Assembly (NCBI RefSeq): GCF_014268455.2
Contig: NZ_CP077085.1
Coordinates: 3,699,001 to 3,763,000 of the forward strand
DNA: 64,000 bases
Direction of reading: 5' to 3'
DNA from: Pseudomonas shahriarae
GTDB lineage: Bacteria; Pseudomonadota; Gammaproteobacteria; Pseudomonadales; Pseudomonadaceae
Part shown: positions 55,004 to 64,000 of the stretch, piece after piece
Position numbering within the stretch: position 1 is the first letter of the stretch
Layout: each line of letters opens with the position of its first letter
Made by a program: the position numbers and the translations under genes
The notes under the pieces: generated by a model
What the model saw: only the letters and a program-made list of their open reading frames with translations
What the model was told of the DNA's origin: nothing
Databases searched by the model: none

Positions 55004-55477
55004 TCATTGAGTCCCGACCCGCTGCAACGTGATGGGATCACCCGCAGCGATCAGGATTTTCTTCAGGATGTGCTCCAGGGTCTGCAACTCCCCCGGTTCG
55101 AGTGCGCCAGCCAACTGGTTCAGGGCCTGGGCGCCGATCTGCGGCAGCATGTCCGCCAGGCGCTGGCCTTCTGCAGTCAGCACCAGTTGCACCTGGCGCC
55201 GGTCCTGCTCGGAGCGCTTGCGCGCCAGCAGGTCTTTTTGCTCCAGGCGGTCGAGCATGCGAGTCATCGAGCCACTGTCCAGGGACAGGTTGCGGCACAG
55301 CTCCGCCGGGGTATCGACGCCGAACTGGGCCATGATGATCAACACCTTGAACTGCGCGGCAGTGATGCCGTGGGGTTCCATATGGGTGTCGATGATGCGG
55401 TCTTTGAGAATCGCGGCGCGCCCCAGCAACAGCCCGAGATGGCAGTTATGGAAGTTTTCCGGGGTGAAGTGTTCCAT
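55004..55477 (-). CDS. MarR-family transcriptional regulator of the emrAB operon
   Basis: A winged-helix repressor of 157 residues. The MarR domain is about 35-135, with recognition segment LCRNLSLDSGSMTRMLDRLEQKDL and wing RSEQDRRQVQLVLT. First gene of the marR-emrA-emrB unit, so it most probably represses its own operon and is released by a toxic ligand. Two identical palindromes lie just upstream of its start, the expected operators. Confidence 0.9.
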   Translation of the reverse strand: MEHFTPENFHNCHLGLLLGRAAILKDRIIDTHMEPHGITAAQFKVLIIMAQFGVDTPAELCRNLSLDSGSMTRMLDRLEQKDLLARKRSEQDRRQVQLVLTAEGQRLADMLPQIGAQALNQLAGALEPGELQTLEHILKKILIAAGDPITLQRVGTQ

Positions 55478-55493
55478 CGGGAGTCACCTTATT

Positions 55494-55540
55494 ACTGCCT
55501 AGGCAGTGAATGTGTGACGAAATATTACTGCCTAGGCAGC
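55494..55540. promoter_or_regulatory. Twin palindromic operators upstream of marR-emrAB
   Basis: ACTGCCTAGGCAGT (55494-55507) and ACTGCCTAGGCAGC (55527-55540), each in the context TTACTGCCTAGGCAG-GAATG, are spaced 33 bp centre to centre, about three helical turns. They lie 17-63 nt upstream of the marR ATG, where MarR-type repressors bind. Assigned as autoregulatory sites by position and symmetry. Confidence 0.82.
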
Positions 55541-55593
55541 GAATGTCAAATAAATAGTTAGGTTGCTTGGTAATCAAGCGCTGAATGCACCCC

Positions 55594-55630
55594 AAAAAAA
55601 TGGTGGGAGCTGGCAAGCCAGCTCCCACCA
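55594..55630 (-). terminator. REP-derived terminator of tamB
   Basis: A perfect 14-bp stem TGGTGGGAGCTGGC / GCCAGCTCCCACCA with a 2-nt loop. Read on the minus strand it is followed by seven T, so a REP palindrome is serving as a rho-independent terminator 20 bp after tamB. Confidence 0.8.
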
Positions 55631-55649
55631 CTTGATGTGCCTTTAACCC

Positions 55650-58600
55650 TCAGAAATCCCGCTTGTAGAAGATATCCAATGAACTGGCCACGCCGCTGGC
55701 CACTTCCAGGTACACCCTCTTGCTCAACAGGTAACGCAAGGCAATGGTGCTGGCCGGCTCGAACACCCCGACCCCGTAACGCAGGCTGAGTTTCTCGGTG
55801 ATCTTGCCGCTGGCCACCACTGCCGTGTTGGTGCCGCTGCCCTGGGTGTCCAGCTCAAAGTCCTGGATCCCCAGGTTCTTGGCAATGTCCGAGGTCACGC
55901 CGGCACTGCCCATCAAGCCCAGGCCCAGTGCCGCTTGCGCCAGCATATTGTTGTCTTCGCCGGTGGTGCTCAACGGACGGCCCAGCACCAGGTAGGACAG
56001 CGCCTGCTCCTGGCTCATGGCCGGCTCCGAGAAGATCTGCGTGGTCGGCTGCTCGGCACTGCCGCTCAGGCGGATACCGGCGATCACGTCGTTGGTCTTG
56101 CGGATGGCTTCGATATCCAGGTATGGCTGGTCCAGCGGCCCGGCAAACAGCAGGCGCGCACGCCGCACATCCAGCCTCTGGCCATAGGCGCGGTAGCGCC
56201 CGTCGTTGAGCCACAGCTCGCCACGGGTGTCCAGGTTATCGCCGATATGCACCTGGCCCTGGACCTTGGCGGTCAGGCCGAAACCGGCAAAGTTGAGCTG
56301 GTCCTCGCCCACGACCACGTTGATGTCCATGGCGATGGCCATCGGCGGCTTGCCCTCTTCGGTCTGGCTGCCGACGATCACCGTGTCATCCGAGACCTTG
56401 ACCGTCGATGGCGGCAGTTCGCGCACAGTGATATCACCGCGCGGGATGTGCACATTGCCGGCAATCGCCAACTTGTCGTCCTTGAGCGTGATCTTCAGGT
56501 CAGGCGCCACTTCCAGTTCGGCGTAGGGCTCGACCGTGACCGGCAGTTGCGAGCCTTGCAGGCTGAGGTCAACGGCCAGGGCCCGGCCCCAGTCGATCTG
56601 CCCCTTGAGGCTGCCCTGCCCGGCCTTGCCACTGCGCCAACCGCCGTTGAGCTGCACGCTTTCGCCGGCGATCAGGGCCTGCACGTTCAGGCCTTCAAGG
56701 CTGATGGGCAGTTCGGGTCCGGAAATCTCGCCGGCGATCAGGTTGACGTTGCCGTTGACCTGCGGCGCCAACAAGCCGCCGGAGATGCGCCCGCTGCCAT
56801 TGAGCTTGCCATTGAGTTTTTCCACCATCGGCACAAACGGCCGCGCTACCGCCAGGTCCAGGCCGGTAAGGCTGAAGTTGCCGGAGATCGGCTTGTTTTT
56901 CGCCAGCGGGTTGATCTGCGCCTGCAGCAGCAACTCGCCGAGCTTGCCACCGCGGAAATTCAGCTGGGTATCAATGCGCGTGGGGTTAAGCGTGGTGTCC
57001 AGTTTGAGGGTGTCGTAGGGGAAGTCCAGCCACTGGTCCTTGTCCTTGACCCGCAACGTGCCGCCACTGGCATCCACCGCGATCAGGCCTTTAGGGCCGC
57101 TGGCCGGCAGGTCAAGCTGGATATCGGCGTTGAGCTTGCCTTGCCAGGCGAAATCCTTGGGCAGCCACTGCGCCAGGCTGTCGATGGGGAACTGCTTGAG
57201 GTGATAACGCAGCTTGGGATCGGGCATCAGTCGCTGGTCTTCGCCACACAGGCTGGCGGGCCCGGAGACCCAGCAATGGGCAGCGAAGGTCAGCTTGCCA
57301 TCGGCCATGCGCTCGATTTTCGCCGGGGCCTGCAGCTTCCAGTCCTGGCCCCCGGCCTGCACCTCGCCACTGGCCAGGCGCCCGCGCCAGTTACCCTTGT
57401 CGAGCGTGCCGTCCAGGGCCAGGGCCAGTTTGACCAGGGGGCCCATGAGGTCCAGTTGGACTTTCTGGTTTTTGATGTCGCCCTGGGCGCTGGCGGTCAA
57501 GGTACCGAGCTGGGTATCCCCGGCCTGGATGCCGGTGCCCTTGAGGTCGATCTTCGCCCGTTGTGCGTTATCAAGCGTCGCATCCAGGGTGAGGGCTTGC
57601 AGGCGGTTATCTTCAAACACCAGTTGCTGGCCCTTGAGGTCGAGCTTGCCCTGGGGCGCCTTTAGAGTACCGGCCACATCGAGTCGACCATTGACCTGCC
57701 CACGCAACTGCGGCCACAGCTGGGCCAGGCGTGCGAGCTTGATGTCGATCTGCCCGGCCAGGCGCTGTTGCAGGCTGCCGCTGCCATTGATGCGGTTGTC
57801 ACCCAGGCGGATATCCAGGTTGGCCAGGGTCCACTGCTCGCCCGCGCCTTCGGCCTTGGCGGCCAGCACCGCCGTTTGGCCGCGCAAGCGGCCCTTGAGG
57901 TCAAGGTCGGCGTTGAGCTTGAGTTGTTCGTTCTTGAACTCGCCCTTGCTGCGCAGCGGCCCGGCCAGGGTACCGGGCAATTCTGCGACCCAGTACGCCG
58001 GGTTCAACGCCGACAGGTCCAGCGCCGTATCCCAGGCGATGCCCTCGGCAAATTGCAGGTTCAAGTGCCCTTCGGCCTTGCCCTGGCCAGCGGTCAATTT
58101 CAGCTCGGGCAGGAACACTTGCTTGAGGTCGCCACTGAACGGCGTGATCAGGCTGAATTTGCCGGCCGGGCCATCGAGGTCGGCCTTGAGATTGCCCAGG
58201 TAGTTGCCGTCCTTGTAGGACACTTCACCGTTGAAGGTGCGTAGCACCACTTGCGGCTCGTCAATCAGCGGATACAGGCGATGCCAGGGGAAGTCCAGCC
58301 AGTCGATTTTTGCGTCTGCGCTGAAGCCCTGCTGCCAATCCAGTTGGGCGCTGAGCGTGAGGCTTTGCTTGTCCCCGGCATTCAGGTCCAGGCCGGCGAG
58401 CTGCGCGCCCTTGGCATCGACCCGGCCTTGCAGCAACAGGTCAACCGGGCCCTTTTCTGCGGGTAATACAGCCTTGCCCAGCAACTGATAGCCCTTGCCC
58501 AGGTCGCCCTTGGCAGTCAGGTCCAGTTGGTTGAGCTGCAAGGTGTCCGGCAAGTCGGCGGCAGGTTTGAAGCCATCGGCGGTGATTCGCAACTGTGCTG

Positions 58601-59324
58601 GCAGGTTCTCGACCAGGGGTTGCAGCTCGCCGCTAAGTTTGGCCGGCAGGTAGCCCGTGCTGTCGGCGTCGAGCTTGAGGGTCTTGAGCAGATCACCGGT
58701 CACGTTCAGCGCCACCGTCCACGGCGCGCCGCCCGGGGCATAGGGCAGGCTCAGGTTGCCAGTCGCGGTCAACGGCCAATCGCCCGCGGGGTGCAGCATA
58801 CCGCTGAGATCCAGCACCAGGTCGTCACGTTGCAGATGTACCGCGTTGATCTGCATGCCCTCGGCTGTCCAGTGCGCGGCCAATTGCAGGCCCTTGAGTT
58901 CTTCGCTGCCGTTGAACAGCAGGCTGCCGACGCGCACGTCGCCCAGTTCGATCGCCACGGGCAGGTTCAAGTCCGGCAGGGTAATCGGGCCGCTGCTGTC
59001 TTCGGTGCTGGGTGGCAATTGCAGGCTGATCTGCTCCACGTCCAGTTGCCGGATGCACAGGGTCATGCGCAGCAGGCACGCCGGCGACCAGTCGAATTTG
59101 GGGGCATTGAGCTCTACGCGGCTGCTGTCTTGTTGCCACAGCACCTGGTCGGCGCTCCATTGCCCACCCAAACGGCCCTGGAAGTTTTCCACGCTCAACC
59201 CCGGGACTTGGCCGAGGGCCCAGCGACTGCCGACTTGCGTACCCAGTACGCTCCACACCGCCAGCGGCACCAAGGCAACGACCGCTGCCACACTCAGACC
59301 CGCTATTTTCAAACCACGCTTCAC
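55650..59324 (-). CDS. tamB: Translocation and assembly module subunit TamB
   Basis: A 1224-residue AsmA-like bridge protein, anchored in the inner membrane and spanning the periplasm to TamA. It supports outer-membrane protein assembly and phospholipid transport. An N-terminal anchor (about 7-26, IAGLSVAAVVALVPLAVWSVLG) is followed by a long repetitive beta-rich groove region. The conserved C-terminal DUF490 domain (about 870-1224) ends VYLEVASGVASSLDIFYKRDF. The length fits E. coli TamB (1259). It overlaps tamA by 4 nt. Confidence 0.95.
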   Translation of the reverse strand: MKRGLKIAGLSVAAVVALVPLAVWSVLGTQVGSRWALGQVPGLSVENFQGRLGGQWSADQVLWQQDSSRVELNAPKFDWSPACLLRMTLCIRQLDVEQISLQLPPSTEDSSGPITLPDLNLPVAIELGDVRVGSLLFNGSEELKGLQLAAHWTAEGMQINAVHLQRDDLVLDLSGMLHPAGDWPLTATGNLSLPYAPGGAPWTVALNVTGDLLKTLKLDADSTGYLPAKLSGELQPLVENLPAQLRITADGFKPAADLPDTLQLNQLDLTAKGDLGKGYQLLGKAVLPAEKGPVDLLLQGRVDAKGAQLAGLDLNAGDKQSLTLSAQLDWQQGFSADAKIDWLDFPWHRLYPLIDEPQVVLRTFNGEVSYKDGNYLGNLKADLDGPAGKFSLITPFSGDLKQVFLPELKLTAGQGKAEGHLNLQFAEGIAWDTALDLSALNPAYWVAELPGTLAGPLRSKGEFKNEQLKLNADLDLKGRLRGQTAVLAAKAEGAGEQWTLANLDIRLGDNRINGSGSLQQRLAGQIDIKLARLAQLWPQLRGQVNGRLDVAGTLKAPQGKLDLKGQQLVFEDNRLQALTLDATLDNAQRAKIDLKGTGIQAGDTQLGTLTASAQGDIKNQKVQLDLMGPLVKLALALDGTLDKGNWRGRLASGEVQAGGQDWKLQAPAKIERMADGKLTFAAHCWVSGPASLCGEDQRLMPDPKLRYHLKQFPIDSLAQWLPKDFAWQGKLNADIQLDLPASGPKGLIAVDASGGTLRVKDKDQWLDFPYDTLKLDTTLNPTRIDTQLNFRGGKLGELLLQAQINPLAKNKPISGNFSLTGLDLAVARPFVPMVEKLNGKLNGSGRISGGLLAPQVNGNVNLIAGEISGPELPISLEGLNVQALIAGESVQLNGGWRSGKAGQGSLKGQIDWGRALAVDLSLQGSQLPVTVEPYAELEVAPDLKITLKDDKLAIAGNVHIPRGDITVRELPPSTVKVSDDTVIVGSQTEEGKPPMAIAMDINVVVGEDQLNFAGFGLTAKVQGQVHIGDNLDTRGELWLNDGRYRAYGQRLDVRRARLLFAGPLDQPYLDIEAIRKTNDVIAGIRLSGSAEQPTTQIFSEPAMSQEQALSYLVLGRPLSTTGEDNNMLAQAALGLGLMGSAGVTSDIAKNLGIQDFELDTQGSGTNTAVVASGKITEKLSLRYGVGVFEPASTIALRYLLSKRVYLEVASGVASSLDIFYKRDF

Positions 59325-61048
59325 AGCTCAGGCCCCATGGAAAAGTGCAAACGAATGCCGCCCGGATCTTCCAGGGCATGGGCCAGGTCAAGACGAATCG
59401 GGCCGACCGGAGACACCCAGCGCACGCCGACGCCGACCCCGGTTTTCAGGCTTGGCAACTCAAGGGTGTTAAAGGAGTTGCCCTGATCGACAAAGGTCGC
59501 GATCCGCCATTTTTCGGCGATGGAATATTGATACTCGGCGCTCAAGGCCACCATGTAGCGGCCACCGATGCGGTCGCCCTTGTTGTTTTCCGGGGACAGG
59601 GTCTGGTACTCGTAGCCACGCACACTTTGGTCGCCACCGGCAAAAAAGCGCAGGGACGGCGGCACCGACTTGTAGCCGTTGGTGGCGCTGCCGCCAAACT
59701 GCGCGCGACCGAGGAAACGGTGCTTGTCCCACACGGTGGTCAAGCCCTTGATCATCGCAGTGCCGTACAGCAGGTTGGTGTCAGAGCCCAGCCCTTCCTT
59801 GGCCACCTTGGTATCGAACTGCAGGCGATAGCCATTATGCGGGTCGATGCGGTTATCGCTGCGCAGGTAGGAATAGCTGATACCGGGCATCAGCAAATTG
59901 CTCAAGCCGGAGTCGTCCCCCAGGCGATATTCTTCGCGCTGCCATTTGAGCGAGATCACCCGTGTCCAGCCGCTGGGCAATTTGCTGTGCCATTCCGGGC
60001 CGAGGGTGAGCAGCTTGCTGAGGGTGTCGGTATTGGCCAGCTCTTCATTCTGATAGCCGCCGGCAAAACGCAGCTTGTCGGTGAGCGGCGGATCAAGGGG
60101 AATGTCGTACCACAGGCCGACGTTCTGCCGGGGCGCCGACAACTCGGCCTCCCAGCCATAGCTGTGCCCCCGGGGGTTGACCCAGTGCCGTGTCCAGTTG
60201 GCCTTGCCACGCGGGCCGACGTCAGTGGAAAAACCCAGGCCCAGGCCCATGGTCCGCGGTTTACGGGTTTCCAGTTGGACCGCCACCGGGATCACATCAT
60301 TGGCCGCCGCTGCCGGGGCGGCATCCACGCGCACGCCCTCGAAATAGCCGCTCGATTGCAGGGCCTGGTTCAGTTCGGCGATCAGTTCGGAATCGTAGGG
60401 CGCGCCACTCTTGAACGGCACCATGCGTTGCAAAAGCTCTTCATCAAAGGGGGTATCGCCGGCAAAGTTGACCTTGCCGAGGGTGTAGCGCGGGCCGCTG
60501 TCGTAGACCAGTTCAATATCGGCCACGCCCGCCTGGGGGTCGACGGACAGTGTCTGACGAGTGAAGCGGCCACTGAAATAGCCGAAGCGCGAGGCCTGGT
60601 TCTGGATCAGGCGCTTGGCGTCTTCGTAATGGCCATGGTTGAGTACGGCGCCGGACTTGAGGTCTTTGCTGTCGGGCACACGGAAGGATTTGAGCTCGGC
60701 CGCCGGGCCGTCGACGCGAATCGTGACATTGCGTAAATGCACCGGTTCGCCGGGGTCAATGCTGAGGATCAGGCGCGGATTCTTGCCGGGCTTTACCTCA
60801 CTGGCAATCTGCGGCTGATAAAAGCCCAGTGCCTGGGCGGCCTTGCGCGCCTGCTCCTCGGCGCCGCGACTGAAGCGCTGCAAGGCCTCTTCGTCACGCT
60901 CGCCAACCCCGCCGATATAGCCTTCGATATTGGCCTTCAGCGCATCGTTTGAAGGCTTGACCCGCACGTCCAGTTCGCTTTGTGCCAAGGCGCCGCAGCT
61001 TGTGAACAGCAGAATCAAGCCGCTGGTAATTTTATTTGGAAACTTCAT
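59321..61048 (-). CDS. tamA: Translocation and assembly module subunit TamA (Omp85 family)
   Basis: An outer-membrane Omp85 barrel protein of 575 residues. Signal peptide about 1-22 (GLILLFTSCGALA). Three POTRA domains follow (about 25-265; e.g. DPGEPVHLRNVTI, YDSGPRYTLGKVNF). The 16-strand barrel has the lid-lock motif region around FFAGGDQSVRGYEYQTL and a C-terminal strand GGIRLHFSMGPEL. ATG 61048 gives a proper signal peptide; the longer upstream reading does not. It forms an operon with tamB. Confidence 0.94.
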   Translation of the reverse strand: MKFPNKITSGLILLFTSCGALAQSELDVRVKPSNDALKANIEGYIGGVGERDEEALQRFSRGAEEQARKAAQALGFYQPQIASEVKPGKNPRLILSIDPGEPVHLRNVTIRVDGPAAELKSFRVPDSKDLKSGAVLNHGHYEDAKRLIQNQASRFGYFSGRFTRQTLSVDPQAGVADIELVYDSGPRYTLGKVNFAGDTPFDEELLQRMVPFKSGAPYDSELIAELNQALQSSGYFEGVRVDAAPAAAANDVIPVAVQLETRKPRTMGLGLGFSTDVGPRGKANWTRHWVNPRGHSYGWEAELSAPRQNVGLWYDIPLDPPLTDKLRFAGGYQNEELANTDTLSKLLTLGPEWHSKLPSGWTRVISLKWQREEYRLGDDSGLSNLLMPGISYSYLRSDNRIDPHNGYRLQFDTKVAKEGLGSDTNLLYGTAMIKGLTTVWDKHRFLGRAQFGGSATNGYKSVPPSLRFFAGGDQSVRGYEYQTLSPENNKGDRIGGRYMVALSAEYQYSIAEKWRIATFVDQGNSFNTLELPSLKTGVGVGVRWVSPVGPIRLDLAHALEDPGGIRLHFSMGPEL

Positions 61049-61112
61049 AGGCGCGGATGCTACACGAGCTGAGGAGCACCTTAGAACCTGGAATTGTCTG
61101 AATAATTCTGGG

Positions 61113-61763
61113 TTAAGGCGTTGCAGGTTGTAACACCTGGGGATTCGGGTGAAAAAACACATGCTCCAGAATGGGTCCTACAGCCACCTCCGCCACTTCG
61201 GCATAGCCCTGGCGTTTGTAGAACTCCAGGTACAGCGGATTGCCGGTATCCAGCACCACCCCTTGTGAATGCGGGTCTTCGGCGCACCAGTTATGCACGG
61301 CTTCCAACAGTTGCTCGCCGTAATGCTTGCCCTGGAATTGCGGGTGGACCCCCAGCAGCGGCAGCACATGCACCGACTCCGATGGCAAGCACGCCAGCAC
61401 CGCCTGATGGTATTCGAGGTAGCGCCGGGTGCACCTGAAACCGGTGCTCAGCCACATGCGCAATTGCCAGGCCCAGCTTTCCGTGATGCCCAGGCGCCGT
61501 TGCGGCGGGGCAATCAGGGCGATGCCGATCAGGCGGTCATTGACCAACAGGCCGATGGCCGGCAGTTCCTGGAGAAAGTGTTGCTTGACCAGCTCACGCA
61601 CCGTCGCGCGGACCCGCTGCTCGTACCCTGAGCGTTCAGCTTCGAACAGATAGGCAAAGGTCGGCTCATGCCGATAGGCGTGGTACAGCAGCGAGCGCGC
61701 TTCGCGGGAATAGCCGCTATCGAGCAGGTGCACCTGGGCAACGGCGGTCGAGGTGTCGGGCAT
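61113..61763 (-). CDS. GNAT-family N-acetyltransferase
   Basis: 216 residues. The acetyl-CoA binding core is visible as LPLLGVHPQFQGKHYGEQLLEAV (about 130-152), with the R/Q-x-x-G-x-G/A pattern as QGKHYG, followed by GVVLDTGNPLYLEFYKRQGY. The substrate is unknown. It lies upstream of tamA on the same strand, with a 64-bp gap, and is divergent from xthA. Confidence 0.82.
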   Translation of the reverse strand: MPDTSTAVAQVHLLDSGYSREARSLLYHAYRHEPTFAYLFEAERSGYEQRVRATVRELVKQHFLQELPAIGLLVNDRLIGIALIAPPQRRLGITESWAWQLRMWLSTGFRCTRRYLEYHQAVLACLPSESVHVLPLLGVHPQFQGKHYGEQLLEAVHNWCAEDPHSQGVVLDTGNPLYLEFYKRQGYAEVAEVAVGPILEHVFFHPNPQVLQPATP

Positions 61764-61951
61764 CAGTCGTATCTCCCCTGGGCGCCACTCAAAAAGGTCG
61801 CGCTCTTATTGTTACGAGCCCGGGGCAACGGAGTCGTTCCCTGCCATTGGCTCCCTGAGAGACATTAGCAGCGCATCTGTCCTACCGCCACGCTGGCCCC
61901 CGTCCGACTTGTCGGCTAGCATCGCCCTTTTGCCAGACTGGACTGCCGACC

Positions 61952-62764
61952 ATGAAAATCGTCTCTTTTAATATCAACGGGCTGCGCGCCCGGCCTCATC
62001 AGCTGGCGGCCCTGATCGACAAACATCAACCCGACGTGATCGGCCTGCAGGAAACCAAAGTCCACGACGAGCAGTTCCCGCTGGCCGAAGTCCAGGCCCT
62101 GGGCTATCACGTGTACTACCACGGGCAGAAAGGCCACTACGGCGTCGCCCTGCTCTCGCGCCAGGAACCGCTGGCCCTGCACAAGGGTTTTGCCAGCGAC
62201 GAAGAGGATGCCCAGCGCCGCTTTATCTGGGGCACCTTCGCCGATGAACACGGCAACCCGATCACCATCATGAATGGCTATTTCCCACAGGGCGAAAGCC
62301 GCGACCACCCGACCAAGTTCCCGGCCAAGCAGCGCTTTTACGAAGATCTGCAGCACCTGCTGGAGAGCCAGTTCAGCAATGACCAGGCATTGGTGGTGAT
62401 GGGCGACGTGAATATTTCCCCCGAGGATTGCGACATCGGCATCGGTGCCGACAATGCCAAGCGCTGGCTGAAGACCGGCAAATGCAGCTTCCTGCCGGAA
62501 GAACGCGAGTGGATGGCGCGCCTGAAGAACTGGGGCCTGACCGACAGCTTCCGTCACCTCAACCCGGACGTGGCGGATCGCTTCAGCTGGTTCGATTACC
62601 GCAGCCGCGGCTTTGAAGACGAACCCAAGCGTGGCCTGCGGATCGACCTGATCATGGCCTCCAACGGCCTGTTGCCACGAGTCAAGGATGCGGGTGTGGA
62701 CTATGAGTTGCGCGGCCTGGAAAAACCCTCGGACCATGCGCCGATCTGGCTGGAACTGAGCTGA
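61952..62764 (+). CDS. xthA: Exodeoxyribonuclease III
   Basis: AP endonuclease/3'-5' exonuclease for base-excision repair, 270 residues (E. coli 268). All catalytic blocks are seen: [57 protein letters not shown] and the terminal [10 protein letters not shown]. It is monocistronic, followed by a REPIN. Confidence 0.96.
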   Translation: MKIVSFNINGLRARPHQLAALIDKHQPDVIGLQETKVHDEQFPLAEVQALGYHVYYHGQKGHYGVALLSRQEPLALHKGFASDEEDAQRRFIWGTFADEHGNPITIMNGYFPQGESRDHPTKFPAKQRFYEDLQHLLESQFSNDQALVVMGDVNISPEDCDIGIGADNAKRWLKTGKCSFLPEEREWMARLKNWGLTDSFRHLNPDVADRFSWFDYRSRGFEDEPKRGLRIDLIMASNGLLPRVKDAGVDYELRGLEKPSDHAPIWLELS

Positions 62765-62784
62765 TCTTTGCGACCACACCATAA

Positions 62785-62879
62785 AATGTAGGAGCTGGCT
62801 TGCCTGCGATGGCGCTGGGTCAGTCGATAGATATGTTGACTGACACACCGCCTTCGCAGGTAAGCCTGCTCCCACATTT
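62785..62879. repeat. REPIN (inverted REP doublet)
   Basis: AATGTAGGAGCTGGCTTGCC...GCGAT and the inverted partner TTCGCAGGTAAGCCTGCTCCCACATT flank a loop that itself has TCAGTC/GACTGA pairing. Slightly diverged arms, same subtype as the 5.5-kb copy. Confidence 0.85.
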
Positions 62880-62962
62880 GGACCGGCTGGGTGTCAGTCA
62901 TATTTTGGCAACCTTACTGACTTAATCTGCCCGCACGTCCTTTGGCTTGAGAAGGTGCCGGC

Positions 62963-64000
62963 ATGATGCTGCGCGTTCTGTACCTGCTGACACTTTGCAG
63001 CGTTTTTCCTCTTACAGTTTCTGCAACGCCCCTACCCTTTCCCGAACACGGCCCGGCCTTACGCATCCAGGGCTCCAACACCATTGGCGCGGCGTTGGGC
63101 CCGGCGCTGGTCAGGGGTTTGCTGGAGCAACAGGGTCTCAAGGCTGTACACAGCGAAACACCCGCCCGCCCCAACGAAGAGCGCCTCGTCGGCACCAGCC
63201 CCCAAGGCAAGCGGGTACTGGTCGAGATCGCCGCCCATGGTTCCAGCACCGGCTTTGCCGCGCTGAAACAGGCCGCGGCCGACCTGGCGGCCGCGTCACG
63301 CCCGATCAAGGACCGCGAACTGGTGGACCTCGAGCCCCTGGGTGACCTGAAAAGCCCCGGTGCCGAGCAGGTGATCGCGATTGATGGCCTGGCAATCATC
63401 CTGCACCCACGCAACCCGCTGCAGGTGTTGACCACCGAACAACTGGCGAAGATTTTCAGCGGCGAGATCAGCACCTGGGAAGCCTTGGGCGGCAGCGGCG
63501 GGAAGATCCGCCTGTATGCTCGCGATGATCAATCCGGCACCTACGACACCTTCAAGGAGCTGGTGCTCAGCCGTCGCGGCAAAACCCTCGACAGCAAGGC
63601 TCAGCGCTTTGAATCGAGCGAGCAATTGTCCGATGCAGTCAGCCAGGACCCTCAGGGGATAGGTTTTATCGGCCTGCCCTATGTGCGTCAGGCCAAGGCG
63701 GTGGCCATCAGCGATGGCGACTCCCAAGCCATGTTGCCGCAGAGCAGCCTGATCGCCACCGAAGACTACCCGCTGTCGCGCCGCTTGTTTTTCTATCTGC
63801 CGCCCAACAACAGCAATCCCTGGGCCGAAGCGCTGGTGGACTTTACCCAGAGCGCCCAAGGCCAGGCCATCGTGGCGGCCAATGGCTTTATCGCCCAGCA
63901 GGTCCAGGCCATTACCGTGCAGCCACGGGCGCCGATGCCAGCCGACTACCAGGCCATTGCCCGCGAGGCGCAGCGCCTGACGGTGAATTTTCGCTTCGAA
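62963..64000 (+). CDS. PstS-like phosphate-binding (substrate-binding) protein, N-terminal part
   Basis: An exported protein, 346 codons present and running off the right edge. Signal peptide about 1-22 (LYLLTLCSVFPLTVSA). The PBP-II fold is recognised from LRIQGSNTIGAALGPALVRGL, AHGSSTGFAAL, FSGEISTWEALGG and ARDDQSGTYDTFKELV, the serine/threonine-rich phosphate contacts of the PstS/PBP-like family. After about residue 320 the sequence (EAQRLTVNFRFE) looks like the lead into an OmpA-type domain, a fusion known in Pseudomonas. That part is outside the window. Confidence 0.82.
   Translation, partial: MMLRVLYLLTLCSVFPLTVSATPLPFPEHGPALRIQGSNTIGAALGPALVRGLLEQQGLKAVHSETPARPNEERLVGTSPQGKRVLVEIAAHGSSTGFAALKQAAADLAAASRPIKDRELVDLEPLGDLKSPGAEQVIAIDGLAIILHPRNPLQVLTTEQLAKIFSGEISTWEALGGSGGKIRLYARDDQSGTYDTFKELVLSRRGKTLDSKAQRFESSEQLSDAVSQDPQGIGFIGLPYVRQAKAVAISDGDSQAMLPQSSLIATEDYPLSRRLFFYLPPNNSNPWAEALVDFTQSAQGQAIVAANGFIAQQVQAITVQPRAPMPADYQAIAREAQRLTVNFRFE

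Overview
The window is chromosomal DNA from a Pseudomonas, most likely of the P. fluorescens group. This rests on the gene set and order (clpA-clpS-cspD-icd-idh; nudJ-mnmA-hflD-purB; a complete nuo operon with fused nuoCD), the high GC with pseudomonad codon use, and repeated REP/REPIN palindromes of the GTGGGAGCtGGCTTGCctGCGAT type. Nearly all of it is core genome. The exception is about 9 kb (37.9-46.9 kb) holding an rhs gene and a trail of displaced toxin and immunity fragments.

Layout. 0-1.4 kb: clpA (cut by the window edge), clpS and cspD. 1.5-5.5 kb: two unrelated NADP-isocitrate dehydrogenases, dimeric Icd and monomeric Idh, transcribed divergently. 5.6-11.1 kb: nudJ-mnmA-hflD-purB, then a JmjC-type ribosomal oxygenase and a GNAT protein. 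11.3-13.9 kb: a short secretin-N-domain protein and isocitrate lyase aceA, with a probable RccR operator upstream. Three enzymes of the isocitrate branch point thus lie within 12 kb. 14.5-29.5 kb: nuoA-N (complex I) behind a perfect Anr/FNR box. 29.7-37.7 kb: a six-gene ABC importer resembling the GlpSTPQUV glycerol system, transcribed leftward from a sigma-54 promoter, with a divergent AcoR-type sigma-54 activator and a run of TGAACA repeats between them.

37.9-46.9 kb: a 1542-residue RHS protein with a variable C-terminal toxin and its immunity gene. Behind it lie at least five more toxin-tail/immunity modules. Some are intact and some are frameshifted. They are separated by three copies of a ~164-bp element with inverted ends and by other shared sequences. 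This is the accessory, low-GC, rapidly changing part of the window.

46.9-64 kb: a RibD/DHFR-like reductase, cysS and glnS, ppiB-lpxH, a marR-emrA-emrB drug-efflux unit with twin palindromic operators, tamA-tamB (outer-membrane assembly), a GNAT protein, an exonuclease III (xthA), and the start of a secreted PstS-like phosphate-binding protein that runs off the right edge.

No rRNA, tRNA, CRISPR array, intact transposase or prophage was seen. Functions come from recognised motifs and synteny. No database search was possible.
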